From assembly GCF_007859075.1 (NCBI RefSeq), contig NZ_VOAK01000011.1, positions 806,001 through 870,000 of the forward strand: DNA of 64,000 nucleotides, in the 5' to 3' direction. The DNA is from Gemmobacter aquaticus (GTDB taxonomy: Bacteria; Pseudomonadota; Alphaproteobacteria; Rhodobacterales; Rhodobacteraceae). How positions within the stretch are numbered: position 1 is the stretch's first letter; the number at the start of each line of letters is the position of its first letter. Of the stretch, positions 27,710 to 36,292 are shown piece by piece. The notes below the pieces were generated by a model. The model ran no database searches. It was not told where the DNA came from and saw nothing but the letters and a program-made list of their open reading frames with translations. Made by a program: the position numbers and the translations under genes.

Positions 27710-27940
27710 CTATCCCAGGGTGATGCAGATCAGGATCACGAACATGACCGGCACGAAGGCGAGTGCCGTCATGGCGAGGGCGACCACCCCCCAGGTTTTC
27801 ACGGCCAGAACCACCAGCGTGACGAAGATCGTCAGCAGGTAGAAGACAACGTTGATATCGCGCGCAATGTCGCGGGCGATGAAGCCGATGATCGGCAGGC
27901 GCTCGGCGCCAGAGGGGGCATTCACGGGAAGGGTTGTCAT
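27710..27940 (-). CDS. Small two-helix membrane protein
   Basis: 76-residue hypothetical protein. After a polar N-terminus (TTLPVNAPSGAERLPIIGF) come a short amphipathic stretch RDIARDIN and two hydrophobic helices (about residues 32-50 and 54-74). GGAG lies 9 bases before the ATG at 27940; ATGs at 27949 and 27997 are in frame but poorly placed. I do not recognise a family. It lies just upstream of the ubiH-like gene on the same strand (58 bases), so cotranscription is possible, and it may be a quinone-pathway accessory protein, though nothing in the sequence shows this. Confidence 0.7.
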   Translation of the reverse strand: MTTLPVNAPSGAERLPIIGFIARDIARDINVVFYLLTIFVTLVVLAVKTWGVVALAMTALAFVPVMFVILICITLG

Positions 27941-28021
27941 GGATGGCATCTCCTGTTCGCGCGGCCAAATATGCCGCTGCGCAAAAGATGAATCCACGCC
28001 GCATCTTGTCGCAGGGGCGGA

Positions 28022-28669
28022 TCAGTCGATCAGCCGCGCGAGGAAGCCCGAGAGGTCATCGGTGTGGTGGTGGATATACGGCGCAGGTGCGGCCTCAGGG
28101 GCGACATGGACCGTGCGCAGACCCATCTCATGCGGTGCAGCCAGATTTCGGGGATCATCTTCGAACATGGCGGCGCGGGTTGGGTCAAGACCGTCGACGG
28201 CAAAGACCGTCTCAAAGGCCGCGCGATCGGGCTTTGGGCGGAAGCCCGCGTGCTCGACCCCGTAGATCGCATCGAACGTTTCCCCAAGTCCACGTGCAGC
28301 AAGCACTTTTTCGGCATAGGGGGCGCTGCCGTTCGTATAGACGATGCGCCGTCCGGGCAGGGCGCTGATGCGGGCGGCAAGGGTGGCATCGGGCGAAAGC
28401 ACGCCAAAGTCGATGTCATGCACCTCATGCAGATAGGCATGGGGGTCCACGGAATGCTCGGCCATAAGGCCCGCAAGTGTGGTGCCGTAAAGCTGCCAAT
28501 AGTGCTGGCGCAGCCGGTCGGCCTCGGTGTTCGGAACGCCCAGTTCCCGCATGACATACTGCGTCATGCGTTGCTCGATCTGGTCAAAGAGCCGCGCGGA
28601 TGGCGGGTAAAGCGTATTGTCCAGATCAAAAACCCAGGTCCGGACATGCGAGAAAGATTGCCTGATCAT
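28022..28669 (-). CDS. HAD-IA pyrimidine 5'-nucleotidase family hydrolase
   Basis: 215-residue haloacid dehalogenase-type phosphatase, matching the pyrimidine 5'-nucleotidase (YjjG/SDT1-like) subgroup. Motif I is WVFDLDNTLYPP with the nucleophilic Asp, motif II IVYTNGS, motif III a lysine in FRPKPDRAAF, and motif IV MFEDDPRNLAAPHEMGL. The DLDNTLYPPS start is typical of this subgroup, which dephosphorylates UMP, CMP or damaged nucleotides. A weak AGGA lies ahead of the ATG. It is divergent from the GntR gene, with 127 bases between. Confidence 0.9.
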   Translation of the reverse strand: MIRQSFSHVRTWVFDLDNTLYPPSARLFDQIEQRMTQYVMRELGVPNTEADRLRQHYWQLYGTTLAGLMAEHSVDPHAYLHEVHDIDFGVLSPDATLAARISALPGRRIVYTNGSAPYAEKVLAARGLGETFDAIYGVEHAGFRPKPDRAAFETVFAVDGLDPTRAAMFEDDPRNLAAPHEMGLRTVHVAPEAAPAPYIHHHTDDLSGFLARLID

Positions 28670-28796
28670 GTGAACGTCCTAGCCGATTGTACTGTGGCCG
28701 ACAACGCAACGCACTTGCATGTCATGGCTTTGTGATCCTAGGGTCGCGGCCAGGGAGGCGCGGACTGGACTGCCGCGCAAGACAGAGGACCGATCC

Positions 28797-29432
28797 GTGC
28801 AGAAAGACGCCTACACGCTTATTCTCGAGGCCATCGAGGCGGGTGTGTACAAACCCGGCGACCGGCTGGTGGAATCAGAGCTGGCCGAGCGTCTTGGTGT
28901 GTCGCGCACCCCTGTGCGTGAGGCTCTGCAACGGCTTGAGACGCAATCGATGCTGACACGTGACGGGCGAAGCCTGATCGTGGCTTCGCTCGATCACAAC
29001 CAGCTGGCCGAGCTTTACGCTGTCAGGACAGAGCTTGAAGGACTGGCCGCGCGTCTTGCGGCACGTCATGCAACGGATGAGGAAATCCGCGTCCTGCGCC
29101 TGATGGCGGAGGAGGACCGCGCGCTGACAGGTGGCGATCCGCGCGCGCTGAGCCGGGCAAACAAGAGGTTCCACAAGCAGATCCACCTCGCGAGCCACAA
29201 CCGGTTTCTTGTGCAGCAGCTTGATCTTGTGCACCGCTCCATGGCGTTGATGGCCAATACATCCTTTGCCGCCGAGGGGCGCGACGAGGTTGCGCTGGCC
29301 GAACATGATGCGATCGTGGCTGCCATTGCCGCGCGAGATGGCGATGCGGCCTACACGGCGTTGAAGGCCCATATCTCGAAAGCCTTCGAGACGCGGCTCA
29401 GGGTCGAGGCTGGAGAATTGAAACTGCGTTAG
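28797..29432 (+). CDS. GntR family transcriptional regulator, FCD (FadR C-terminal) type
   Basis: 211-residue regulator with a winged helix-turn-helix at residues 5-70 ([28 protein letters not shown]) and an all-helical FCD ligand domain from about 78 onward. The FCD metal site has the expected acidic and His residues ([10 protein letters not shown] and EHDAIVAAI). Such proteins usually sense organic acids. The start is a GTG at 28797 behind AGAGGA. A TTGT-N10-ACAA inverted repeat about 100 bases upstream is a possible operator. It overlaps the moaA end by 4 bases, tail to tail. Confidence 0.92.
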   Translation: MQKDAYTLILEAIEAGVYKPGDRLVESELAERLGVSRTPVREALQRLETQSMLTRDGRSLIVASLDHNQLAELYAVRTELEGLAARLAARHATDEEIRVLRLMAEEDRALTGGDPRALSRANKRFHKQIHLASHNRFLVQQLDLVHRSMALMANTSFAAEGRDEVALAEHDAIVAAIAARDGDAAYTALKAHISKAFETRLRVEAGELKLR

Positions 29433-30433
29433 CCGCCCGTGTGGCTCATGTGGCGCGACATCTGGCCCGCGACCTTCTGGCGGGAATAGTCGAAGTCATG
29501 TCCCTTGGGCTTGCGTGCGATGGCGGCGCGGATCGCCTCTGTCAGCACCGCATCGTCGCTTGACGCCCGCAGGGGCGCACGGAGATCAGCCACATCCTCT
29601 TGCCCGAGGCACATGTAGAGCTCGCCCGTGCAGGTCAGCCTGACCCGGTTGCAGCTTTCGCAGAAATTATGCGTCATCGGGGTGATGAAGCCGATCTTCT
29701 GGCCTGTCTCCTCGACGCTGACATAGCGGGCAGGGCCGCCGGTGCGTTCTGCCAGATCGGTCAGGGTAAAGCGCTGCGCGAGCTGATCGCGCAGGTCTTT
29801 CAGTGACCAGTATTGGTCTAGCCGGTCCTCGCCACCCAGATCACCCATCGGCATAACCTCGATGAACGTCAGGTCATGACCCTCACGCGCGCACCAGTCA
29901 GTCAGGGTGAAAAGTTCGTCATCGTTCACCCCTTTCAGGGCGACGGTGTTGATCTTGACCCGCAGTCCGGCACGGCGCGCGGCATCAATCCCGTCGAGCA
30001 CCTGCGGCAGGCGCCCCCACCGGGTGATCCTCTCGAACTTTGCGGGATCAAGCGTGTCGAGCGAGACGTTGATCCGCCGGACACCGCAGTCGGCAAGCTC
30101 GGTCGCAAAACGCGCGAGCTGGCTGCCGTTGGTGGTGACCGTCAGTTCTTTCAGCGCCCCGGTATCGAGATGGCGCGACATGGCACGGAAAAAGGTCATG
30201 ATCCCTTTTCGCACCAAGGGCTCACCCCCGGTGATGCGAAGCTTTTCGACCCCGAGGTCCACGAAAGTGGTGCAGAGCCGGTCAAGTTCTTCCAGCGTCA
30301 GCAGATCTGCTTTCGGCAGAAAGGTCATATGCTCGGCCATGCAATAGACGCAGCGGAAATCGCAGCGGTCTGTCACCGATACCCGAAGGTAGCGGATCGC
30401 ACGGGCAAAGGGATCGATCAGGGGCGCGTTCAT
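29429..30433 (-). CDS. moaA: GTP 3',8-cyclase (molybdenum cofactor step 1)
   Basis: Radical SAM enzyme turning GTP into 3',8-cyclo-7,8-dihydro-GTP, the first step of molybdopterin synthesis. The 334-residue protein carries the N-terminal [4Fe-4S] motif CDFRCVYC (Cys24, 28, 31) and the second cluster site in [24 protein letters not shown] near residue 75 binds SAM. The C-terminus is [18 protein letters not shown]; MoaA normally ends in GG, which the final two glycines provide. A further cofactor locus (xdhC and a molybdopterin-binding protein) lies at 60.5-62.5 kb. Confidence 0.97.
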   Translation of the reverse strand: MNAPLIDPFARAIRYLRVSVTDRCDFRCVYCMAEHMTFLPKADLLTLEELDRLCTTFVDLGVEKLRITGGEPLVRKGIMTFFRAMSRHLDTGALKELTVTTNGSQLARFATELADCGVRRINVSLDTLDPAKFERITRWGRLPQVLDGIDAARRAGLRVKINTVALKGVNDDELFTLTDWCAREGHDLTFIEVMPMGDLGGEDRLDQYWSLKDLRDQLAQRFTLTDLAERTGGPARYVSVEETGQKIGFITPMTHNFCESCNRVRLTCTGELYMCLGQEDVADLRAPLRASSDDAVLTEAIRAAIARKPKGHDFDYSRQKVAGQMSRHMSHTGG

Positions 30434-30526
30434 GGGCAGAGTCTATGCCCAGTACGTGGGGGCGGCAAGGCGCGGCTTAATCGGCGGGGATAAATTTGTC
30501 GGTGGGTGCGGGGCCCATGCGGTAGG

Positions 30527-30596
30527 TGGGGGGCTGTCTGCCCCCCACGCTTCCCTTCGGGAAGCTCCCCCCGAGGATATTTGTGAAAAGAAGAAT
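30527..30596 (+). repeat. Intergenic two-hairpin repeat, copy D
   Basis: Hairpin 1 is TGGGGGGC-TGTCT-GCCCCCCA (30527-30547). Hairpin 2 is GCTTCCC/GGGAAGC (30549-30565). The tail follows as CCCCCCGAGGATATTT and GAAAAGAAGAA. It lies just past the end of the minus-strand AlkD-like gene. Confidence 0.8.
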
Positions 30597-30603
30597 GAGG
30601 GGG

Positions 30604-31353
30604 CTATTTTGGCAGATAGAGCGCGGCTTCCTTGCGGGCAAAGGCCTTCATCCCGGCGCCGTGCTCGTCAAGAAAGCGGGCCGTGCGGACCGCGTTATGC
30701 TTCGAGAGGTCCCGGAGCCACCAGCCGATGGCCTTCTGGATGAACCAGTCGCGGTCGGGGACATAACTGGCCGCCCAGCCGAGGACACGCTCACGAGCCG
30801 CAACCTCGTCGGGTTTGGGGAAATTCAGCTTGGTCAGCGGCAGGGTGATGACCAAGGCCGCTCGGCGCTGCCACACAAGCGGGCTTTGCGTCCAGCGCTC
30901 CACCGTGTCGAGGCGCGAGAGGTCGGCCATGATGCGCTTTTCACCGGCCTTGCAGGCATGGTCGGCGATGGCCCAGGCATCGAATTGCGGAACCCAAGAC
31001 TGGATCAGCGCCCAGACATCGTCATCCGGGCGGATGCGCGCCTGCGTCAGCAACCGGGCGGCTGCAATACGGGCCTCATGGATGTCGGTCTGCCAGAGGG
31101 CGTCTGCCAGGTTCAGGCGGTCATCGACCGTGAGGCCCGCGCGCCAGGCACGGGTCAGGGTGTCAATCGCCGGAACCGGGGTGCCCAGATAGCGGCGCGG
31201 CGCCTTGTGATAGGCGGCCATCTCGGGCGCCTTGGCCGGATCGGCAGCAGCCTCTATCTGCGCCAGCGCCTCGGTGACGTTGGCGGGCACCGGGATCGCC
31301 GGTGCATCGGGCTCGTCCCCCCAGTCCTCGTCGCTCCAGTCCTCGGTACTCAT
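30604..31353 (-). CDS. DNA alkylation repair (AlkD-like HEAT repeat) protein
   Basis: 249-residue protein of the DNA alkylation repair family, a helical HEAT-repeat superhelix. AlkD-type glycosylases remove positively charged alkyl bases without base flipping. Family-like segments include YLGTPVPAIDTLTRAWRAGL, DDVWALIQSWVPQFDAWAIAD, and the C-terminal WFIQKAIGWWLRDLSK. The acidic N-terminus (STEDWSDEDWGDEPDAP) is an extra, probably disordered, region. It overlaps the upstream flavin oxidase gene by 4 bases and is the last gene of the glmU-glmS operon. Activity is not proven, since many family members are structural. Confidence 0.85.
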   Translation of the reverse strand: MSTEDWSDEDWGDEPDAPAIPVPANVTEALAQIEAAADPAKAPEMAAYHKAPRRYLGTPVPAIDTLTRAWRAGLTVDDRLNLADALWQTDIHEARIAAARLLTQARIRPDDDVWALIQSWVPQFDAWAIADHACKAGEKRIMADLSRLDTVERWTQSPLVWQRRAALVITLPLTKLNFPKPDEVAARERVLGWAASYVPDRDWFIQKAIGWWLRDLSKHNAVRTARFLDEHGAGMKAFARKEAALYLPK

Positions 31354-31910
31354 TTGGCGGGGTCCAGGTTGGCCTCGATCCCGGTCGGCAGGCCGTCGAT
31401 CGAGGTGCGGTTGCGTTCGTCCCAATAGGCGGTGAGGCCATCCTCTCCCTTGAGTTCGGCCCAGTTGCGCAGCACGGGGCGTTCGCGTGCGCCCTCCATC
31501 ATCGGAACCGCGTAGCCGCAGGAGGTTTGCACCATCTCCACCTGCATATCGACGATCTGCCGGGCACCCGGCACGTCTGGCAGTTCGGCGGCGAGTGTCG
31601 TCCAGTCGGCATGGCTGCGATGGACAACCCGCGCCACGCCATAGGCGCGCAGGATCAGCGGGCGCGTACCAAAGCTGCACCACATCACCGTCATGCGCGG
31701 ATCATGGGGCAGGTGGGCCGCCGTCTCGTTCCCTGATCCGGTGAGGTTCAGCCAGACCAGCCGGTTGGGGCCGAGGATCCGCAGCGAATCCATCCCCTTG
31801 GGCGAGAGGTTGATGCGGGCCCCGGGCGCCGATGTCGCAACGAAGAAGATCGCCTGTTCGGCGACGAAACTGGTGTGATCGTCGGTAAAGCCGTCGAACT
31901 GCTTTGCCAT
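31350..31910 (-). CDS. Pyridoxamine 5'-phosphate oxidase-like flavin-binding protein
   Basis: 186-residue member of the PNPOx-like split-barrel family. Family features include the opening FVAEQAIFFVATSAPGARINLSPKG, the core LVWLNLTGSGNETAAHLPHDPRMTVM, and the CGYAVPMMEG region. These proteins bind FMN or heme, and some reduce F420- or flavin-linked substrates; this branch is not the vitamin B6 enzyme itself, so the substrate is unknown. It starts inside the glmS stop (TGATG) and overlaps the AlkD-like gene by 4 bases, making it the third gene of a tightly coupled operon. Confidence 0.85.
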   Translation of the reverse strand: MAKQFDGFTDDHTSFVAEQAIFFVATSAPGARINLSPKGMDSLRILGPNRLVWLNLTGSGNETAAHLPHDPRMTVMWCSFGTRPLILRAYGVARVVHRSHADWTTLAAELPDVPGARQIVDMQVEMVQTSCGYAVPMMEGARERPVLRNWAELKGEDGLTAYWDERNRTSIDGLPTGIEANLDPAK

Positions 31911-33724
31911 CACTCCACCGTCACGGATTTTGCGAGGTTTCGCGGCTGATCGACGTCGGTGCCTTTGGCGATCGCGGTGTGATAGGCCAAAAGCTGCGCG
32001 GGGATCGCATAAAGGATCGGGGCAAAGACGTCGGGCACCTTTGGCAGCGTGAGCGTGCGCCAGCAGCCCGCGCCCGCCTCGGTCACACCTGCGGCATCCG
32101 ACATCAGAAGCACCTTGCCGTGGCGCGCCATCACCTCTTGCATGTTCGAGACGGTCTTTTCGAACAGATGGTCGCGCGGGGCGAGCACGATCACGGGTAC
32201 ACGGCTGTCAATCAGTGCGATGGGGCCATGCTTCAGCTCGCCGCTGGCGTAGCCTTCGGCGTGGATATAGCTGATTTCCTTAAGCTTCAGCGCGCCTTCC
32301 AGCGCAAGCGGATACATCTGGCCGCGCCCCAGGAACAGAACGTCCTGTGCCTCGGCCAGTTGTTCGGCCAGCTTCTCGATCTCGGGCGCGAGGCTGAGCG
32401 CGTGGTTCATCAGCCCGGGCAGAAGGCGGAAGTCGGCGATATGGGTGGCGTGTTCCTCGGCTGTCAATCTGCCACGGTCGCGCCCGGCCTTCAGCGCCAT
32501 CAGCGCCAGAACGGCAAGCTGGCAGGTGAAGGCCTTGGTCGATGCGACGCCGACCTCTACCCCTGCGAGAATGGGCAGTGCCAGATCGCTTTCCCGCGCG
32601 ATTGACGATGTGGGCACATTGACGACCGAAAGCACCTTGGCAACCTTGTCGCGGGCATAGCGCAATGCGGCCAATGTGTCGGCGGTCTCGCCCGACTGGC
32701 TGACGAACAGCGCCCAGCCCTTATCGGACAGTGGCGGTTCGCGGTAGCGGAACTCGGACGCGATATCGATATCGCAGGGAAGACCAGCGAGGCTTTCGAA
32801 CCAGTACTTCGCAACGTGGCAGGCGTAATGCGCCGTGCCGCAGGCCACCAGCGTCAGCCGGTCAACGCCGGAGAAGTCGAGCGCCTGAAGCGCGCTGTTC
32901 CCATCGTCGGCGACATAGTGCTTCAGCGCATCAGCCAGAACGACAGGCTGTTCGGCGATCTCTTTCGCCATGAAATGCTTGTAGCCGGCTTTTTCGATCC
33001 GGGTGGCATCAACCTGGATGCGGGTCATGGCGCGGTTTGCGCGGCGGTTCTGCGCGTCGAAGATCTGTGCGCCCTTGCGGGTGATGACAGCCCAGTCACC
33101 TTCCTCGAGATAGGTGATCCGGTCGGTCAGGGGGGCAAGGGCAATGGCGTCAGAGCCCACGAACATCTCACCATCGCCATGGCCGATGGCGAGCGGGCTG
33201 CCCTTGCGGGCGCAGATCATCAGGTCGTCCTCGCCCTCGAACAGGAAGCAGAGCGCAAAAGCGCCGTGCAGGCGGGGCAGGACGGCCTCGACCGACTCTG
33301 TCGGGGTCTTGCCTTGCGCCATTTCGCCCTGGATCAGCGCAACCACCGTCTCGGTATCGGTTTCAGATTCAAAACTGTGGCCGGCGGCGACCATCTCGGC
33401 CCGTAGGTCGCGGAAGTTTTCGATGATGCCGTTGTGAACGACGACGACGTTCCCGGCGCGATGGGGATGGGCATTCGCCACCGTCGCAGCACCGTGCGTG
33501 GCCCAACGGGTGTGGCCGATTCCGGCGCGACCTGCGAGGGGGTCATGCACCAGAAGGTCGCTCAGGTTGGCAAGCTTGCCCACTGCGCGGCGGCGGTCGA
33601 GCCGGCCGTCGTTGACCGTTGCGATGCCCGCACTGTCATAGCCGCGATACTCCAGTCGCTTCAGGCCTTCCACCAGCAGCGGTGCAACCTGATGATTGCC
33701 AAGGATACCGACAATTCCGCACAT
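31910..33724 (-). CDS. glmS: Glutamine-fructose-6-phosphate aminotransferase
   Basis: 604-residue enzyme making glucosamine-6-phosphate, the entry step to UDP-GlcNAc. The N-terminal amidotransferase begins MCGIVGILG, with the catalytic Cys2 exposed after Met removal; GHTRWATHG and HNGIIENF follow. Two SIS sugar-isomerase domains fill the C-terminal half (CGTAHYACHVAKYW, SQSGETADTLAALR), and the end LAKSVTVE carries the catalytic loop. Its ATG overlaps the glmU stop by one base (TAATG). No glmS ribozyme is expected, and none was seen given the overlap. Confidence 0.98.
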   Translation of the reverse strand: MCGIVGILGNHQVAPLLVEGLKRLEYRGYDSAGIATVNDGRLDRRRAVGKLANLSDLLVHDPLAGRAGIGHTRWATHGAATVANAHPHRAGNVVVVHNGIIENFRDLRAEMVAAGHSFESETDTETVVALIQGEMAQGKTPTESVEAVLPRLHGAFALCFLFEGEDDLMICARKGSPLAIGHGDGEMFVGSDAIALAPLTDRITYLEEGDWAVITRKGAQIFDAQNRRANRAMTRIQVDATRIEKAGYKHFMAKEIAEQPVVLADALKHYVADDGNSALQALDFSGVDRLTLVACGTAHYACHVAKYWFESLAGLPCDIDIASEFRYREPPLSDKGWALFVSQSGETADTLAALRYARDKVAKVLSVVNVPTSSIARESDLALPILAGVEVGVASTKAFTCQLAVLALMALKAGRDRGRLTAEEHATHIADFRLLPGLMNHALSLAPEIEKLAEQLAEAQDVLFLGRGQMYPLALEGALKLKEISYIHAEGYASGELKHGPIALIDSRVPVIVLAPRDHLFEKTVSNMQEVMARHGKVLLMSDAAGVTEAGAGCWRTLTLPKVPDVFAPILYAIPAQLLAYHTAIAKGTDVDQPRNLAKSVTVE

Positions 33725-35079
33725 TATGCTTCGCCCTTCTGGCGTTTGGCCTTGATCGCCTTGTACATTTCGAACAATTTCGGGGCCAGGCCCGGTTTCG
33801 TGACCTGACGCGCGCGACCAAGCGCCACGGCCTCAGGCGGGACGTCCTCGGTGATGGTGGAGCCCGACCCGGTCATGGCGTCATCCCCCACCGAGACCGG
33901 GGCCACCAGCATGGTGTCAGAGCCGATGAAGGCGCGCCTGCCGATCCGGGTGCGGTGCTTGTTCACCCCATCATAATTGCAGGTGATGGTGCCCGCGCCG
34001 ATGTTTGTGTGCTCGCCCACATCGGCATCGCCAAGGTAGGTCAGATGTCCGACCTTCACACCCTCGTCGAGGATGGCGTTCTTGATCTCGACGAAGTTGC
34101 CGACATGCACGTCCTCGGCCAGTTCCGCACCGGGGCGCAGGCGCGCGAACGGCCCTACAGTGGCCCCGCGCGAGACATGACAGCCCGTCAGGTGGCAAAA
34201 GGCCAGGATCTCGGCGCCGCTTTCGATGGTGACGCCGGGGCCGAACACGACATTTGCGCCGATGATGGCATCGCGTCCAACGACCGTATCCAGTGCAAAG
34301 AAAACGGTCTCGGGCGCGGTCAGCGTCACACCGTTTTCCAATGCCTCGGCGCGCGCGCGGGATTGAAAGGCGGCCTCGGCCTCGGCCAGTTGCGCGCGGG
34401 TGTTCACGCCCATCGTCTCGGCCTCGGGGCAGGTGACGACACCGGCTGACAGCCCGCGGGCGCGGGCCAGTTCGACAATATCGGTCAGATAGTATTCGCC
34501 CGCCGCATTCTGGTTGCCCACTTCGGCGACAAGGCTGAAGAGGGTCTGCGTGTCGGCGCAGATCACGCCCGAGTTGCAGAGGGTGATTGCCCGCTCCGCC
34601 TCGGTCGCGTCCTTGAACTCGACAATGCGCTCCAGCCGGTCTCCATCGGCGATCAGCCGTCCGTATCTGCCCGGATCGCGCGCCTCAAACCCCAGCACGA
34701 CCACGGCATGCCGCGCGCGGGCCTCTTGCATGGCCTCCAGCGTTGCAGGCTGGATAAAGGGGGTGTCGCCGTAAAGGACGACCGTGTCGCCTGTTGCGTC
34801 CGCCAGGACAGGTGCCGCCTGTGCGACGGCATGGGCGGTGCCCAGCTGTTCTTCCTGCACGACAATGGTGCAGCCTTCATCAAAAGCCTGTGCCGCCTTG
34901 CCCACCGCCTCGGCGCCATGCCCGGCCACCACAACCACGCGGTCGGGTTCAAGCGCCTGACCGGCCTGCATGGCGTGATGCAGAAGCGGGGCACCCGCCA
35001 CGTGATGCAGCACTTTCGGCAGGTCGGAGTTCATCCGCGTGCCTTGCCCCGCGGCGAGAATGACGAGAGAAACCGACAT
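33724..35079 (-). CDS. glmU: Bifunctional UDP-GlcNAc pyrophosphorylase / GlcN-1-P acetyltransferase
   Basis: 451-residue enzyme catalysing the last two steps to UDP-GlcNAc. The N-terminal uridyltransferase carries LAAGQGTRMNSDLPKVLH (residues 7-24), and YGDTPFI near residue 103. The C-terminal left-handed beta helix of hexapeptide repeats (from about 255) holds NFVEIKNA, HLTYLGDADVG and NYDGVNKHRTRIG, which form the acetyltransferase site. It is first gene of an overlapping operon (glmU, glmS, flavin oxidase, AlkD-like). It is divergent from gph across 96 bases. Confidence 0.97.
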   Translation of the reverse strand: MSVSLVILAAGQGTRMNSDLPKVLHHVAGAPLLHHAMQAGQALEPDRVVVVAGHGAEAVGKAAQAFDEGCTIVVQEEQLGTAHAVAQAAPVLADATGDTVVLYGDTPFIQPATLEAMQEARARHAVVVLGFEARDPGRYGRLIADGDRLERIVEFKDATEAERAITLCNSGVICADTQTLFSLVAEVGNQNAAGEYYLTDIVELARARGLSAGVVTCPEAETMGVNTRAQLAEAEAAFQSRARAEALENGVTLTAPETVFFALDTVVGRDAIIGANVVFGPGVTIESGAEILAFCHLTGCHVSRGATVGPFARLRPGAELAEDVHVGNFVEIKNAILDEGVKVGHLTYLGDADVGEHTNIGAGTITCNYDGVNKHRTRIGRRAFIGSDTMLVAPVSVGDDAMTGSGSTITEDVPPEAVALGRARQVTKPGLAPKLFEMYKAIKAKRQKGEA

Positions 35080-35175
35080 AAGACCCCTTTCAATGGCGCG
35101 GCACCCGTTTTAACCCGTGCAGGCCGGGGCGCAAGTCATGCCCCTTCACACATCCTTTCGGCAGGTTTCAAGCCC

Positions 35176-35838
35176 ATGAAAACGGTGGTTTTCGATCTGG
35201 ACGGCACTTTGGCCGATACCTCGGCAGATTTGATCGCGGCGGCGAATGCCTGCTTTCGTGGCCTTGGCCATGGTGATCTGCTTGATCCGGTGGGCGATGC
35301 GCTGACCGCATTTCACGGCGGGCGCGCCATGCTTCGGCTTGGGTTCTCGCGGCTCGGGCAGGGGGATGAGGCGGCGGTGGATGCGCAGTATCCTGTGCTG
35401 CTGGCGGCCTATGCTGATGCGATTGACACCCATACCCGTCTCTATCCTGGTGCCGCCGATGCGGTCGTGGCGCTGCGCACGGCTGGCTTCGCGACGGCGA
35501 TCTGCACCAACAAGCCCGAGGGGCTGGCCGAGACACTGCTGCAAAGGTTGGGCGTGCGCGATTTGTTCGGGGCGCTGATCGGGGCTGATACGCTGCCCAC
35601 GCGCAAGCCTGACCCTGCGCCCTATCTGGCGGCGGTGCGGCTGGCGGGGGGGAACCCGACGCGCTCTATCCTGATCGGGGATACCGACACCGACCGCAAG
35701 ACCGCAGCGGCGGCGGGTGTGCCGTGCATCCTTGTCAGCTTTGGGCCCGAAGGCCCCGGCATTTCGCGGCTGCGGCCAGAGGCGATGCTGCACGACTACC
35801 GCGACCTGCCTTCGTTGGTGGCGCGGTTTCTGGGCTGA
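35176..35838 (+). CDS. gph: Phosphoglycolate phosphatase (HAD-IA)
   Basis: 220-residue phosphatase that salvages 2-phosphoglycolate, made by Rubisco oxygenation or by repair of 3'-phosphoglycolate DNA ends. Motif I is VVFDLDGTLADTSADL (nucleophile Asp near residue 7), motif II AICTNKPEG, motif III lysine in LPTRKPDPAPYLAAV, motif IV LIGDTDTDRKTAAAAGV. The ATG at 35176 is chosen by homology. Other HAD subfamilies share these motifs, so the substrate is likely but not certain. It converges with the secreted protein gene with no space between. Confidence 0.85.
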   Translation: MKTVVFDLDGTLADTSADLIAAANACFRGLGHGDLLDPVGDALTAFHGGRAMLRLGFSRLGQGDEAAVDAQYPVLLAAYADAIDTHTRLYPGAADAVVALRTAGFATAICTNKPEGLAETLLQRLGVRDLFGALIGADTLPTRKPDPAPYLAAVRLAGGNPTRSILIGDTDTDRKTAAAAGVPCILVSFGPEGPGISRLRPEAMLHDYRDLPSLVARFLG

Positions 35839-36204
35839 TCACTCTTCAGGTTCAAGCTGGGCCGCGCACCAGTCAACGGTGCTGCGGAATTCATCGATCA
35901 GTTGGGGCATGGTGCGGGTCGCCATGATCTTTTCCGACCGCTGAACCAGCGCGCGCACGCGGTCACGTTCCGACCCCGGAAGCTGCGCAAGCAAGGCAAC
36001 GGCAGTGAACTGCGCCTGCTTCAGCGCCTCGGGCGGGATCAGGCCCACGCTTTCCAGCCGGTCGGCCAGAACCACCAGAATGGCCGCGCAATGCAGCTTT
36101 TGCGCGTCGCGCCCCTCAATCACCAGATCGGCCTGGGCGGGGGATGCCAGCAGGGCGAGGCAGAACGCCATGGACTGGGCAGAGATAGTCAGGAAACGGG
36201 GCAT
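35839..36204 (-). CDS. Small exported protein of unknown function
   Basis: 121-residue protein with a clear signal peptide (hydrophobic AFCLALLASPAQA, cleavage near residue 25). The mature part of about 95 residues is mainly helical and contains two cysteines (near residues 39 and 113), which could form one disulfide in the periplasm. I recognise no family. It ends right after the gph stop, tail to tail. Its start is divergent from the DegT aminotransferase, with a strong hairpin in between. Confidence 0.72.
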   Translation of the reverse strand: MPRFLTISAQSMAFCLALLASPAQADLVIEGRDAQKLHCAAILVVLADRLESVGLIPPEALKQAQFTAVALLAQLPGSERDRVRALVQRSEKIMATRTMPQLIDEFRSTVDWCAAQLEPEE

Positions 36205-36213
36205 CGGCCGACT

Positions 36214-36247
36214 CGCGCGTCAGGGGTTGTCCCCTGTGACACGCGCG
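36214..36247. repeat. Strong two-part hairpin in a divergent promoter region
   Basis: The outer arms CGCGCGT/ACGCGCG (36214-36220, 36241-36247) enclose an inner stem CAGGGG/CCCCTG with a TTGT loop; a TGAC bulge separates the two stems on one side. There is no T-tract. It lies 10 bases upstream of the secreted protein ATG and 46 bases before the DegT gene, so it may be an operator or leader structure. Confidence 0.55.
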
Positions 36248-36292
36248 CCGGGGGAATCCAAGTCACGTTGACAAGAGCCGGGGCCGCGGCGC

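Noticed and set aside
31910-33724. A glmS ribozyme or riboswitch
   Set aside because: The glmS ATG overlaps the glmU stop by one base, so there is no 5' leader for such an element. The ribozyme is known mainly from Gram-positive bacteria.
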